Source: JBOGEN01 sp050743265
GTDB lineage: Bacteria > Actinomycetota > Actinomycetes > JBOGEN01
Length of the DNA: 6,301 nt
Assembly (NCBI GenBank): GCA_050743265.1
Contig: JBOGEN010000182.1
Coordinates: forward strand, 1 to 6,301
Direction of reading: 5' to 3'
The notes below the pieces were generated by a model. The model was not told the DNA's origin. It searched no databases and saw only the letters and a list, made by a program, of their open reading frames with translations. A program made the position numbers and the translations under genes. Of the stretch, positions 1 through 5,510 are shown in pieces; within the stretch, counting starts at the first letter, position 1; each line of letters starts with the position of its first letter.

Positions 1-123
1 GGCGTCCCGGGGGCGGGCGTTGCGTGCGCGGCCGGCCTCGTCCCGGTCGCGGGGACGGCCGGCAGAGGGTTCAGCGGGCCGGCCGGCGGACGGGTCCGGA
101 GACCGGTCGGAGGGACGGGCCAT
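1..123 (-). CDS. N-terminus of a DUF309-like protein (partial, runs off the left edge)
   Basis: An ATG at 123-121 opens a frame of 41 codons that stays open to the window edge, so only the N-terminus is present. The peptide begins MARPSDRSPD and ends RDRDEAGRARNARPRDA. The stretch DRDEAGRARNARPRDA resembles, from memory, the start of actinobacterial DUF309 proteins, which usually continue with a LGRPLP-like segment and then a helical domain containing an FHAHE motif; none of that is visible here. The first 25 residues are low-complexity and contain PSAGRP twice. The start is supported by AGGTGA six bases upstream, which overlaps the stop codon of the preceding hydrolase gene, so the two genes are probably translationally coupled. 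The biochemical role of DUF309 proteins is unknown. The reading frame and start are fairly secure; the family call rests on a short disordered segment. Confidence 0.6.
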   Translation of the reverse strand, partial: MARPSDRSPDPSAGRPAEPSAGRPRDRDEAGRARNARPRDA

Positions 124-129
124 GTGCGC

Positions 130-135
130 TCACCT
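130..135 (-). promoter_or_regulatory. Ribosome binding site overlapping the hydrolase stop codon
   Basis: On the minus strand AGGTGA lies six bases before the ATG at 123. Its last three bases are the TGA stop of the alpha/beta hydrolase. Ribosomes finishing the hydrolase end directly on this site, which is the usual geometry of termination-reinitiation coupling, and it decides the start of the downstream partial gene. Confidence 0.6.
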
Positions 136-1050
136 GCCCGGTTCGGGGTCGGCCAGCCAGCCCAGCAGCTCCGTGTCGAAGACGCCGGGCGCCTCCTCGT
201 GCGGAAAGTGTCCCACCCCGTCGAGCAGCCGCGACCGGTACGGCGCCTCCACGTAGCGCCCTGAGCCTTGCGCGCTGCTCGGCCGCAACGAGCCGTCGAG
301 CGCGCCGTGCAGGTGCAGCACCGGGACCCGGATCGGCGCGCGCATGTGGGCGGCGAACCGGATGCCGTCCGGCCGCGGGATCGAGCGCACCGCCCAGCGG
401 TGGTACTCCAGGGCGCAGTGGGCCACGCCGGGGATGCGGACCGCGGCGCGGTAGCGGTGCTCGGTCTCCGCGTCCGGCCACCCGCGCGCCGCCCACGCCC
501 GCAGCAGCCGCCCGACCAGGGCCCCGTCGTGGCGGACGAGCGCGCGCTCCGGGAGCATCGGGGCCTGGAACCCCAGGGCGTACGCGCTCGCACGCATCTG
601 ACGTGGGTCCGAGGTGAGCGCGGCACGCAGGCGGCGCGGGTGCGGCATCGACACCACGGCGAGCTGCCGGACGACCTTGGGGTGCAGCGCTGCCGTCGTC
701 CACCCGAGGAAGCCGCCCCAGCCGTGGCCCACCAGGACGGCGTCACGTTCGCCCAGGGAGCGCACCAGCCCGGTCACGTCCAGCGACAACGTGAACGGGT
801 CGTACCCCCGGGGGGTCTTGTCGCTGCCGCCGTACCCGCGCAGGTCCATCCCCACGGCGCGGTACCCGGCCGCCGCGAGGCTCGCCATCTGGTAGCGCCA
901 CGCCCACCAGAACTCGGGGAACCCGTGCAGCAGCAGGACGAGCGGGCCGTCACCGAGCTCGGCGACGTGGAACCGCGCACCGTTCGCGCTGACGTCCCGG
1001 TGGACCCACGGCCCCGCCATGCGTACGACGGAGTCGTCGGGTGTCGGCAT
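130..1050 (-). CDS. Alpha/beta hydrolase, epoxide-hydrolase-like (EphE-like), with Gly at the nucleophile position
   Basis: This 306-residue cytoplasmic protein has the layout of an epoxide-hydrolase-type alpha/beta hydrolase. It shows HGFPE at 42-46 (oxyanion loop), RGYGGSD at 71-77, the nucleophile elbow GHGWGG at 108-113, a cap domain of about 135-235 with Tyr200 and Tyr216 at places where these enzymes keep epoxide-activating tyrosines, the likely acid Asp252 in HGALDGS, and the catalytic His281 in DGVGHFPHEE. The usual elbow is GHDWGG with Asp as nucleophile. Here residue 110 is Gly (codon GGC at 723-721), one transition away from Asp GAC, so classical epoxide hydrolysis through an ester intermediate should not work as drawn. 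The chosen ATG has only a weak AGG upstream; Met11 (1020) is an alternative with no better site. It follows the holin-like gene by 28 bases. M. tuberculosis ephE occupies the same kind of neighbourhood. The fold is secure; substrate and activity are unknown. Confidence 0.9.
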   Translation of the reverse strand: MPTPDDSVVRMAGPWVHRDVSANGARFHVAELGDGPLVLLLHGFPEFWWAWRYQMASLAAAGYRAVGMDLRGYGGSDKTPRGYDPFTLSLDVTGLVRSLGERDAVLVGHGWGGFLGWTTAALHPKVVRQLAVVSMPHPRRLRAALTSDPRQMRASAYALGFQAPMLPERALVRHDGALVGRLLRAWAARGWPDAETEHRYRAAVRIPGVAHCALEYHRWAVRSIPRPDGIRFAAHMRAPIRVPVLHLHGALDGSLRPSSAQGSGRYVEAPYRSRLLDGVGHFPHEEAPGVFDTELLGWLADPEPGR

Positions 1051-1078
1051 GCGCGCAGCCTGTCACACCGAGGAACCG

Positions 1079-1543
1079 TCACCCCGAGGGCAACGCCCCC
1101 CGACCCGAGCCGGTGGGCTCGATCGCGGGTGTCGCCTGGTCCTCGACCGCGTGGCGGTGGCGCACCGTGGCAAGGCTGTCCTTGACGGTGCGGATCGTGC
1201 GCTGCGGTGGGCCCACCTTCTTCATGCGTCCGCGCCCGATGAGGGCGAGGAGCCCGGCGAGGAGGAGGAAGGCACCGGCGACGATGAGGAACGCCCACGC
1301 CGGGTGCAGCCCGGCCGCGACCAGGCCGTACGCCGCAGCGATCGTCAGGAGGATGACGGCGAGCAGCCCGAGGAACCCGGCCATCCCGAACAGCGCACCT
1401 CCGGTCGCGGCGGTCTTGACCTCCTCGCGTGCCTCGGCCTTGGCCAGTGCGATCTCGGCCCGCATCAGGGCGGAGATGTCCCTGCTGGCGGACGCGACGA
1501 GCTGCCCGAGGCTCCGTTCGCCGTCCTGCTCGGTCTGCGCCAT
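1079..1543 (-). CDS. Two-helix membrane protein of the 'phage holin' (Actinobacterial Holin-X, superfamily III) family
   Basis: This 154-residue protein has a polar N-terminus, a charged amphipathic helix at about 20-45 (RDISALMRAEIALAKAEARE), two hydrophobic helices at about 50-75 and 81-103 separated by a short Gly/His/Pro turn, and a basic cytoplasmic tail containing RTIRTVKDSLATV at 115-127. This is the plan of the family usually annotated as phage holin family protein (PF07332 type), a chromosomal actinobacterial family of unknown function; no lysis gene or phage gene is near. The ATG at 1543 is preceded by GGGAGGGAG at good spacing. It starts 60 bases after nhaA and ends 28 bases before the hydrolase, so it is probably in their operon. 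Its counterpart by position in M. tuberculosis is Rv3669. A structural or accessory role in the membrane is a guess. Confidence 0.85.
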   Translation of the reverse strand: MAQTEQDGERSLGQLVASASRDISALMRAEIALAKAEAREEVKTAATGGALFGMAGFLGLLAVILLTIAAAYGLVAAGLHPAWAFLIVAGAFLLLAGLLALIGRGRMKKVGPPQRTIRTVKDSLATVRHRHAVEDQATPAIEPTGSGRGALPSG

Positions 1544-1578
1544 CGTGACTCCCTCCCTGGACCGCGACTCCTCGCCGC

Positions 1579-1597
1579 GCCCCTACCCGTCAGGGGC
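1579..1597 (-). terminator. Small GC hairpin after nhaA, possible attenuator
   Basis: GCCCCT and AGGGGC form a perfect 6-bp stem around a 7-base loop, beginning seven bases after the nhaA stop codon. There is no T-run on either side, so this is at best a weak terminator, or a 3' stabiliser that could lower expression of the downstream holin-like gene relative to nhaA. Short GC hairpins occur by chance in DNA this rich in G and C. Confidence 0.35.
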
Positions 1598-1603
1598 AGC
1601 CTC

Positions 1604-2815
1604 TCACCGGCGACGGCTCCGCCGTCGCAACATCACCCCGGCGACGAGCGCCGACACCAGTGACCCGACCAGGACGCCGAGCTTCGCTTCCGCGTGCAGC
1701 GCCGGCTGGCTCCCGAACGCGAGCTGGCCGATGAGCAAGGACACGGTGAAGCCCATGCCCGACAGCACGGCCACCGCGGCGACGTCGGCCCAGTGCAGGC
1801 CGGCCGCCAGTGTGGCCCGGGTGAACCGCGCGGCACCGTACGCCCCGGCGAGGACGCCGACCGCCTTGCCCACGACGAGCGCGAGGACGATTGCCGTCGT
1901 CAGCCGGCTCGTGACCAGGGTGGGGAGACCGCCCGCCTCGGACAGGGAGACCCCCGCGGCGACCAGGGCGAACACCGGCACGGCCAGGTACGCCGAGTAC
2001 GGGTGCAGCCGGTGCTCGAGCCGCTCGGCCGCCGAGGCCTCCTCGCCCGGGTCCCGGCGGACGCGGACGAGCAGCCCGAGCGCGACCCCCGCGACGGTGG
2101 CGTGCACCCCGCTCTCGTGGACGAGCAGCCAGACGGCCAGCCCGAGCGGGACGGTCAGGTACCAGGCCGTCACCCGGCGCCGTTGCAGCCAGGCGAACAC
2201 TCCGAGCAGTGCCGCGGCCCCGACGAGGGCCCACGGGCGCAGCGCGTCCGTGTAGCCGAGCGCGATGACGAGGATCGCCCCGAGGTCGTCCACCACGGCC
2301 AGCGTGAGCAGGAAGGCGCGCAGCGACGCCGGGACGCGCGGAGCCAGCACCGACAGCACACCGAGCGCGAACGCGATGTCGGTGGCCGTCGGGACCGCCC
2401 AGCCCCCGACGAGGTCGGGGTCGCTCCCCGCGACGGCGAGGAAGAGCAGGGCGGGCACGACCATGCCGCCGAGCGCAGCGGCCATCGGCACCAGGGCGTC
2501 CGACGGCGAGCGGAGCTCGCCGACGACGAGCTCGCGCTTGAGCTCCAGCCCCGCAACGAGGAAGAACACGGCGAGCAGTCCGTCGGACACCCAGGCCTCG
2601 ACGGCGAGGTGCAGGTGCAGGGCCGCGGGCCCGACGTGCAGGTCACGCAGGCTCTCGTACGCGTCGGATGCCGGCGAGTTCGCCCAGACCAGCGCCACCG
2701 CCGTGGCCGCGAGCAGCAGCAGGCCGCCCTTGGTCTCGGTCCGCAGCTCGCCGAGAACGAACGCGCGCTCCGCGCGGGGGAGCCTCCGGAGGAACGGCGG
2801 GCGGGCCGGGCTCAT
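1604..2815 (-). CDS. nhaA: Na+/H+ antiporter NhaA
   Basis: This 403-residue inner-membrane antiporter exchanges cytoplasmic sodium (or lithium) for external protons; the E. coli protein has 388 residues. About twelve hydrophobic segments are visible, beginning at about 30 and ending at about 397. The family signature FFLVAGLELKREL is at 84-96. TATDIAFALG at 143-152 carries Asp146 (E. coli Asp133), VVDDLG at 174-179 carries the ion-binding pair Asp176 and Asp177 (E. coli Asp163 and Asp164), SGVHAT at 235-240 carries His238 (E. coli pH-response residue His225), and GKAVG carries Lys317 (E. coli Lys300). MGFTVSLLI at 354-362 is also typical. All key residues are present, so it should be active. 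The ATG at 2815 has GAGGTG four bases upstream. It lies 131 bases after acs, beyond a terminator-like hairpin, and probably heads the operon with the holin-like protein and the hydrolase. The C-terminus is a short Arg-rich tail. Confidence 0.96.
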   Translation of the reverse strand: MSPARPPFLRRLPRAERAFVLGELRTETKGGLLLLAATAVALVWANSPASDAYESLRDLHVGPAALHLHLAVEAWVSDGLLAVFFLVAGLELKRELVVGELRSPSDALVPMAAALGGMVVPALLFLAVAGSDPDLVGGWAVPTATDIAFALGVLSVLAPRVPASLRAFLLTLAVVDDLGAILVIALGYTDALRPWALVGAAALLGVFAWLQRRRVTAWYLTVPLGLAVWLLVHESGVHATVAGVALGLLVRVRRDPGEEASAAERLEHRLHPYSAYLAVPVFALVAAGVSLSEAGGLPTLVTSRLTTAIVLALVVGKAVGVLAGAYGAARFTRATLAAGLHWADVAAVAVLSGMGFTVSLLIGQLAFGSQPALHAEAKLGVLVGSLVSALVAGVMLRRRSRRR

Positions 2816-2865
2816 CGGGCACCTCGCGGGTCGGGACGTACGGCGAACAGTGCCGACCAGACTTC

Positions 2866-2877
2866 CCGGCGCGCCGG
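2866..2877. repeat. Perfect 12-bp palindrome upstream of nhaA
   Basis: CCGGCGCGCCGG reads the same on both strands and lies between the acs terminator-like hairpin and the nhaA start, about 50 bases upstream of the ATG. With no loop it is better seen as a possible protein-binding site than as a hairpin. In DNA this rich in G and C it may be chance. I see no convincing -35/-10 pair for nhaA in the remaining 50 bases. Confidence 0.25.
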
Positions 2878-2878
2878 A

Positions 2879-2914
2879 CCGACCCTACCCGCCACGCGGG
2901 GCGGGCCGGGTCGG
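2879..2914 (-). terminator. Terminator-like hairpin after acs
   Basis: The arms are CCGACCC (2879-2885) with GGGTCGG (2908-2914) and CCCGC (2888-2892) with GCGGG (2901-2905). They are separated by a 2x2 internal mismatch and close an 8-base loop, giving twelve base pairs. It begins about 32 bases after the acs stop codon on the minus strand. There is no T-run, which is common for actinobacterial terminators. It probably separates acs transcription from nhaA, at least in part. Confidence 0.5.
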
Positions 2915-2946
2915 CCCTCGAGCGGTGCTCGTGTGGCCCTGTCGGG

Positions 2947-4923
2947 TCAGTCCTCCGACGGGGCCGAGGGGAGGTTCTCCGAGATCATGTCCATCACCGA
3001 GGAGTCGGTGAGGGTGGTCACGTCCCCGAGCGCGCGGTTCTCCGCCACGTCACGCAGCAGGCGCCGCATGATCTTGCCCGAGCGGGTCTTCGGCAGCTCG
3101 GGGACGACCATGATCTGGCGCGGCTTCGCGATGGGCCCGATCTCGTGCGTCACGTGGTCGCGCAGCTCCTTGGCGAGCTCTCCGCCGGAGGCCTCGTCCT
3201 CGGGCACGCTGCCCCGCAGGATCACGAACGCGACGATGCCCTGGCCCGTGGTCGGGTCGGTGGCGCCGACGACGGCCGCCTCGGCGACCTTCGGGTGCGA
3301 CACGAGCGCGGACTCGACCTCCGTCGTCGAGATGCGGTGCCCGGACACGTTCATCACGTCGTCCACCCGGCCCAGCAGCCAGATGTCGCCGTCCTCGTCC
3401 TTCTTCGCGCCGTCCCCGGCGAAGTACATGTCGGAGAAGCGCGCCCAGTACGTGTCCTTGTACCGCTGGTCGTCCCCCCAGATCGTGCGCAGCATCGACG
3501 GCCACGGTTCGGTCAGCGTGAGGTACCCGCCACCGCCGTTCGGGACGGGTTTGCCCGCGTCGTCGACGACCTCGGCGGAGATGCCGGGCAGCGGCGTCAT
3601 CGCCGAGCCGGGCTTGGCGGCGGTCACGCCGGGCAGCGGGCTGACCATGATGGAGCCCGTCTCGGTCTGCCACCAGGTGTCCACGACGGGGCAGCGGTCA
3701 CCGCCGATGTGCTTGCGGTACCACATCCACGCCTCGGGGTTGATCGGCTCACCGACCGACCCGAGCAGCCGCAGCGACGACAGGTCGTGCTGGGCCGGGA
3801 CGTCGTCGCCCCACTTCATGAACGTACGGATCGCCGTGGGCGCGGTGTAGAGGATCGTCACGCCGTACTTGGCGCAGATCTCCCACCAGCGGCCCTGGTG
3901 CGGCGTGTTGGGAGTGCCCTCGTACATGACCGAGGTGGCGCGGTTGAGCAGCGGCCCGTACACGATGTAGCTGTGCCCGGTCACCCAGCCGATGTCGGCC
4001 GAGCACCAGTACACGTCGGTGTCGGGCTTGTGGTCGAAGACCACGCGATGCGTGTACGCGCACTGGGTGAGGTAGCCGCCGGTCGTGTGCAGGATGCCCT
4101 TGGGCTTCGCCGTCGTGCCGGACGTGTAGAGGATGTAGAGCGGCTGCTCCGCGTCGTGTGCCTGCGCCTCGTGCTCGCTCGGCTGGCGCTCCACGATCTC
4201 GTGCCACCAGACGTCGCGGCGCTCGTCCCAGGCCACGTCCTGGCCCGTGCGCCGGACGACGAGGACGTGGTCCACCGAGCCCTTCGTGCCGGCGACGGCC
4301 TCGTCCACGGCCGGCTTGAGCGCCGCCGGCGCGCCCCTGCGGTAGCCGCCGTCCGACGTGATGACGATCTTGGCCTCGGCGTCGTCGATGCGGGTGCGCA
4401 ACGCGTCCGACGAGAACCCGCCGAACACCACCGAGTGCGGTGCCCCCAGCCGCGCGCACGCGAGCATCGCGATCGGCAGCTCGGGGATCATCGGCATGTA
4501 GACGGCGACGCGGTCGCCGGTACGCACCCCGAGCTCGGTGAGCGCGTTGGCCGTCTTGGCGACCTCGCGCTGCAGGTCCGCGTACGTGATCGTGCGGGTG
4601 TCCCCGGGCTCGCCCTCCCAGTGGTACGCGACCTTGTCGCCGTACCCGTCGGCCACGTGCCGGTCGACGCAGTTCACGGCGGCGTTGAGCGTGCCGCCGG
4701 TGAACCACTTCGCGAAGGGCGGGTTCCACTCCAGCGTCTGCGTCCAGGGGGTTTCCCACCGGAGCCCGCGCGCCTGCTCGTCCCAGAAGGCGAGCCGGTC
4801 CTTCGCGGCCTCGTCGTACAGCGCGGACGTGGCGACCGCGTCCGCCGCGAAGTCGGCCGGCGGCTCGAAGCGACGGTTCTCCTTGAGGAGGTTGGAGAGG
4901 CCTTCGCTGCTGCTGTCCGTCAT
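2947..4923 (-). CDS. acs: Acetate--CoA ligase (acetyl-CoA synthetase, AMP-forming)
   Basis: This 658-residue cytoplasmic enzyme makes acetyl-CoA from acetate, ATP and CoA through acetyl-AMP; the family is usually about 650 residues. The N-terminal ACAS domain spans about 30-90, the AMP-binding domain about 100-530 and the C-terminal lid about 535-620. The phosphate loop is YTSGTTAKPKG at 266-276. The acetate pocket has Val314 and Thr315 (GWVTGH), Val390 and Trp418 in TWWQTETG at 416-423; the tryptophan marks an acetate rather than a longer-acid enzyme. Asp504 (GDGA), Arg519 (GRVDD) and Arg530 (SGHR) are the usual adenylate and CoA contacts. PKTRSGK ends at Lys617, the catalytic lysine that is reversibly acetylated in this family (Salmonella Lys609). 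The ATG at 4923 follows GGAGG at five bases. The 110-base leader carries candidate promoter and operator elements. The gene stands in front of nhaA, as part of a known actinobacterial gene order. The reading frame is complete and all catalytic residues are present. Confidence 0.98.
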   Translation of the reverse strand: MTDSSSEGLSNLLKENRRFEPPADFAADAVATSALYDEAAKDRLAFWDEQARGLRWETPWTQTLEWNPPFAKWFTGGTLNAAVNCVDRHVADGYGDKVAYHWEGEPGDTRTITYADLQREVAKTANALTELGVRTGDRVAVYMPMIPELPIAMLACARLGAPHSVVFGGFSSDALRTRIDDAEAKIVITSDGGYRRGAPAALKPAVDEAVAGTKGSVDHVLVVRRTGQDVAWDERRDVWWHEIVERQPSEHEAQAHDAEQPLYILYTSGTTAKPKGILHTTGGYLTQCAYTHRVVFDHKPDTDVYWCSADIGWVTGHSYIVYGPLLNRATSVMYEGTPNTPHQGRWWEICAKYGVTILYTAPTAIRTFMKWGDDVPAQHDLSSLRLLGSVGEPINPEAWMWYRKHIGGDRCPVVDTWWQTETGSIMVSPLPGVTAAKPGSAMTPLPGISAEVVDDAGKPVPNGGGGYLTLTEPWPSMLRTIWGDDQRYKDTYWARFSDMYFAGDGAKKDEDGDIWLLGRVDDVMNVSGHRISTTEVESALVSHPKVAEAAVVGATDPTTGQGIVAFVILRGSVPEDEASGGELAKELRDHVTHEIGPIAKPRQIMVVPELPKTRSGKIMRRLLRDVAENRALGDVTTLTDSSVMDMISENLPSAPSED

Positions 4924-4955
4924 GCGCTCCTCCGCGGGGTGACCCGAGTCTCGGC

Positions 4956-4971
4956 GTTAGCGGCACGTTAC
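4956..4971 (-). promoter_or_regulatory. GlnR-like box upstream of acs
   Basis: On the minus strand the sequence is GTAAC-GTGCCG-CTAAC. The actinobacterial GlnR consensus is GTnAC, six bases, GnAAC; the first half matches fully and the second in four of five bases. It lies 33-48 bases before the acs start codon and overlaps the candidate -10 hexamer, a position that would favour repression. GlnR is reported to control acetyl-CoA synthetase genes in other actinobacteria such as Saccharopolyspora. A single degenerate site is weak evidence. Confidence 0.3.
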
Positions 4972-4994
4972 GACCCGCTACGTTCCCGGGTCAC
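4965..4994 (-). promoter_or_regulatory. Candidate promoter for acs
   Basis: GTGACC (4994-4989) resembles the -35 consensus TTGACA in four of six positions, and TAACGT (4970-4965) fits the actinobacterial TAnnnT -10 element; the spacer is 18 bases. The start of transcription would fall near 4958, giving a leader of about 35 bases. A promoter here would let acs be expressed separately from the VOC gene upstream. Confidence 0.35.
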
Positions 4995-5013
4995 CCCCAG
5001 GGCATGCGGGGGA

Positions 5014-5028
5014 GGGCCAGCCTGGCCC
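5014..5028 (-). terminator. Short palindrome after the VOC gene, weak terminator candidate
   Basis: GGGCCAG and CTGGCCC form 7-bp arms around one base, starting five bases after the VOC stop codon. An overlapping weaker alternative pairs CCCCC (4994-4998) with GGGGG (5008-5012). Neither has a T-run. It may mark the end of the two-gene unit before acs, but the arms are short and the loop is tight. Confidence 0.35.
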
Positions 5029-5033
5029 GCCGG

Positions 5034-5453
5034 TCAGCGTGCCGGAGACGTGGGGCGGTACGTCCCGAAGCACCAGTCGTTGCCCTCGGGGTCGCGGACG
5101 ATGACGTCCCGCGAGCCGTAGTCCTGGTCGCTCGGCGGCCGGACGATCTCGGCCCCGGCCGCGGCGGCCCGCGCGTGCAGGGCGTCGATGTCGGCGGGGT
5201 CCTCCGCGACGAGGTAGAGCGCGACCGGCGCGTGGTCGTCGGTCACGCTGCCCGTGCCGAGGGAGCCGCCCATGACGACGGCACCGTTCCACGCCAGCTC
5301 CATGTGGATGACAAGGCCGCTCTCGTCCCGGTGGAGCGCGTGCTCGGTCACCCCCAAGGCGTGCCTGAGCCAGGTGAGCGCCGCGTCCACGTCGCGGTAG
5401 AGGACGATCGGGTAGACCGTCTGCGTCGTGGTCGAGGTCGCATCAGTGCTCAT
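5034..5453 (-). CDS. VOC family (glyoxalase/bleomycin-resistance fold) protein
   Basis: This 139-residue protein has one vicinal-oxygen-chelate domain covering about 11-133. YPIVLYRDVDAALTWLRHALG (13-33) is the first strand and helix, HMEL at 50-53 is the mid-domain strand, YLVAEDPADIDALHARA is the second module's strand and helix, and DYGSRDVIVRDPEGNDWCFGTYRP (111-134) is the typical C-terminal strand pair. These proteins usually dimerise to make metal-centred active sites. His50, Glu52 and Glu123 are candidate ligands, but the first strand lacks the usual His, so the metal site may be incomplete. Close relatives are annotated only as VOC or glyoxalase-like proteins and their substrate is unknown. 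The ATG at 5453 has an excellent GGAGGAG six bases upstream. It lies 57 bases after the 240-residue gene and is probably co-transcribed with it. Confidence 0.88.
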   Translation of the reverse strand: MSTDATSTTTQTVYPIVLYRDVDAALTWLRHALGVTEHALHRDESGLVIHMELAWNGAVVMGGSLGTGSVTDDHAPVALYLVAEDPADIDALHARAAAAGAEIVRPPSDQDYGSRDVIVRDPEGNDWCFGTYRPTSPAR

Positions 5454-5510
5454 CGCTGGCTCCTCCGCAGGTCGGATGTGCGCGTATCGCGACGTGACTG
5501 GCGACGTCCG

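Larger units (their letters stand above)
4936..4997. promoter_or_regulatory. Pair of GGGT-S-ACCC palindromes in the acs leader (candidate operator pair)
   Basis: GGGGTGACCCG (4936-4946) and CGGGTCACCCC (4987-4997) are perfect 11-bp inverted copies. Each is itself a small palindrome, GGGT-S-ACCC, centred at 4941 and 4992, so the centres are 51 bp apart, close to five helical turns. One copy overlaps the candidate -35 element and the other lies just before the ribosome binding site. The edges also fit the G4-6T and AC4-5A stretches described for RamA, the LuxR-type acetate regulator of Corynebacterium glutamicum, but such runs are common in GC-rich DNA. Alternatively the two arms could pair in a long leader transcript. 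Confidence 0.4.

Noticed and set aside
46..108. Repeat of the PSAGRP segment in the DUF309-like N-terminus as a functional repeat
   Set aside because: There are only two copies in a disordered low-complexity leader built from GC-rich codons; chance or slippage explains it.
24..1185. Plus-strand open frames (24-617 and 268-1185) opposite the hydrolase gene
   Set aside because: The opposite strand encodes a hydrolase with intact fold motifs; the plus-strand products are Arg/Pro/Ala-rich shadow translations.
774..1298. A minus-strand frame bridging the holin-like and hydrolase genes
   Set aside because: It is an out-of-frame reading of both real genes with extreme Arg content and no family resemblance.
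1079..1543. Prophage remnant suggested by the holin family name
   Set aside because: There are no other phage genes, no attachment-site repeats and no composition shift; the gene fits a conserved chromosomal neighbourhood.
4096..4128. Ala272 replacing the second Gly in the acs phosphate loop (TSGTTAKPKG)
   Set aside because: From memory this variant is common in actinobacterial acetyl-CoA synthetases, and all other catalytic residues are intact, so it is not evidence of a defect.
1694..5121. Very long plus-strand open frames (1694-3850 and 2668-5121) opposite nhaA and acs
   Set aside because: They are antisense to two unmistakable enzymes, rich in Arg, Gly and Pro with no recognisable domain, and lack convincing ribosome sites. 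Long antisense frames are expected at this GC content.
5454..5510. Regulatory element between the 240-residue gene and the VOC gene
   Set aside because: Apart from the VOC ribosome site, only a short GCGACGT direct repeat is visible, which is not distinguishable from chance.
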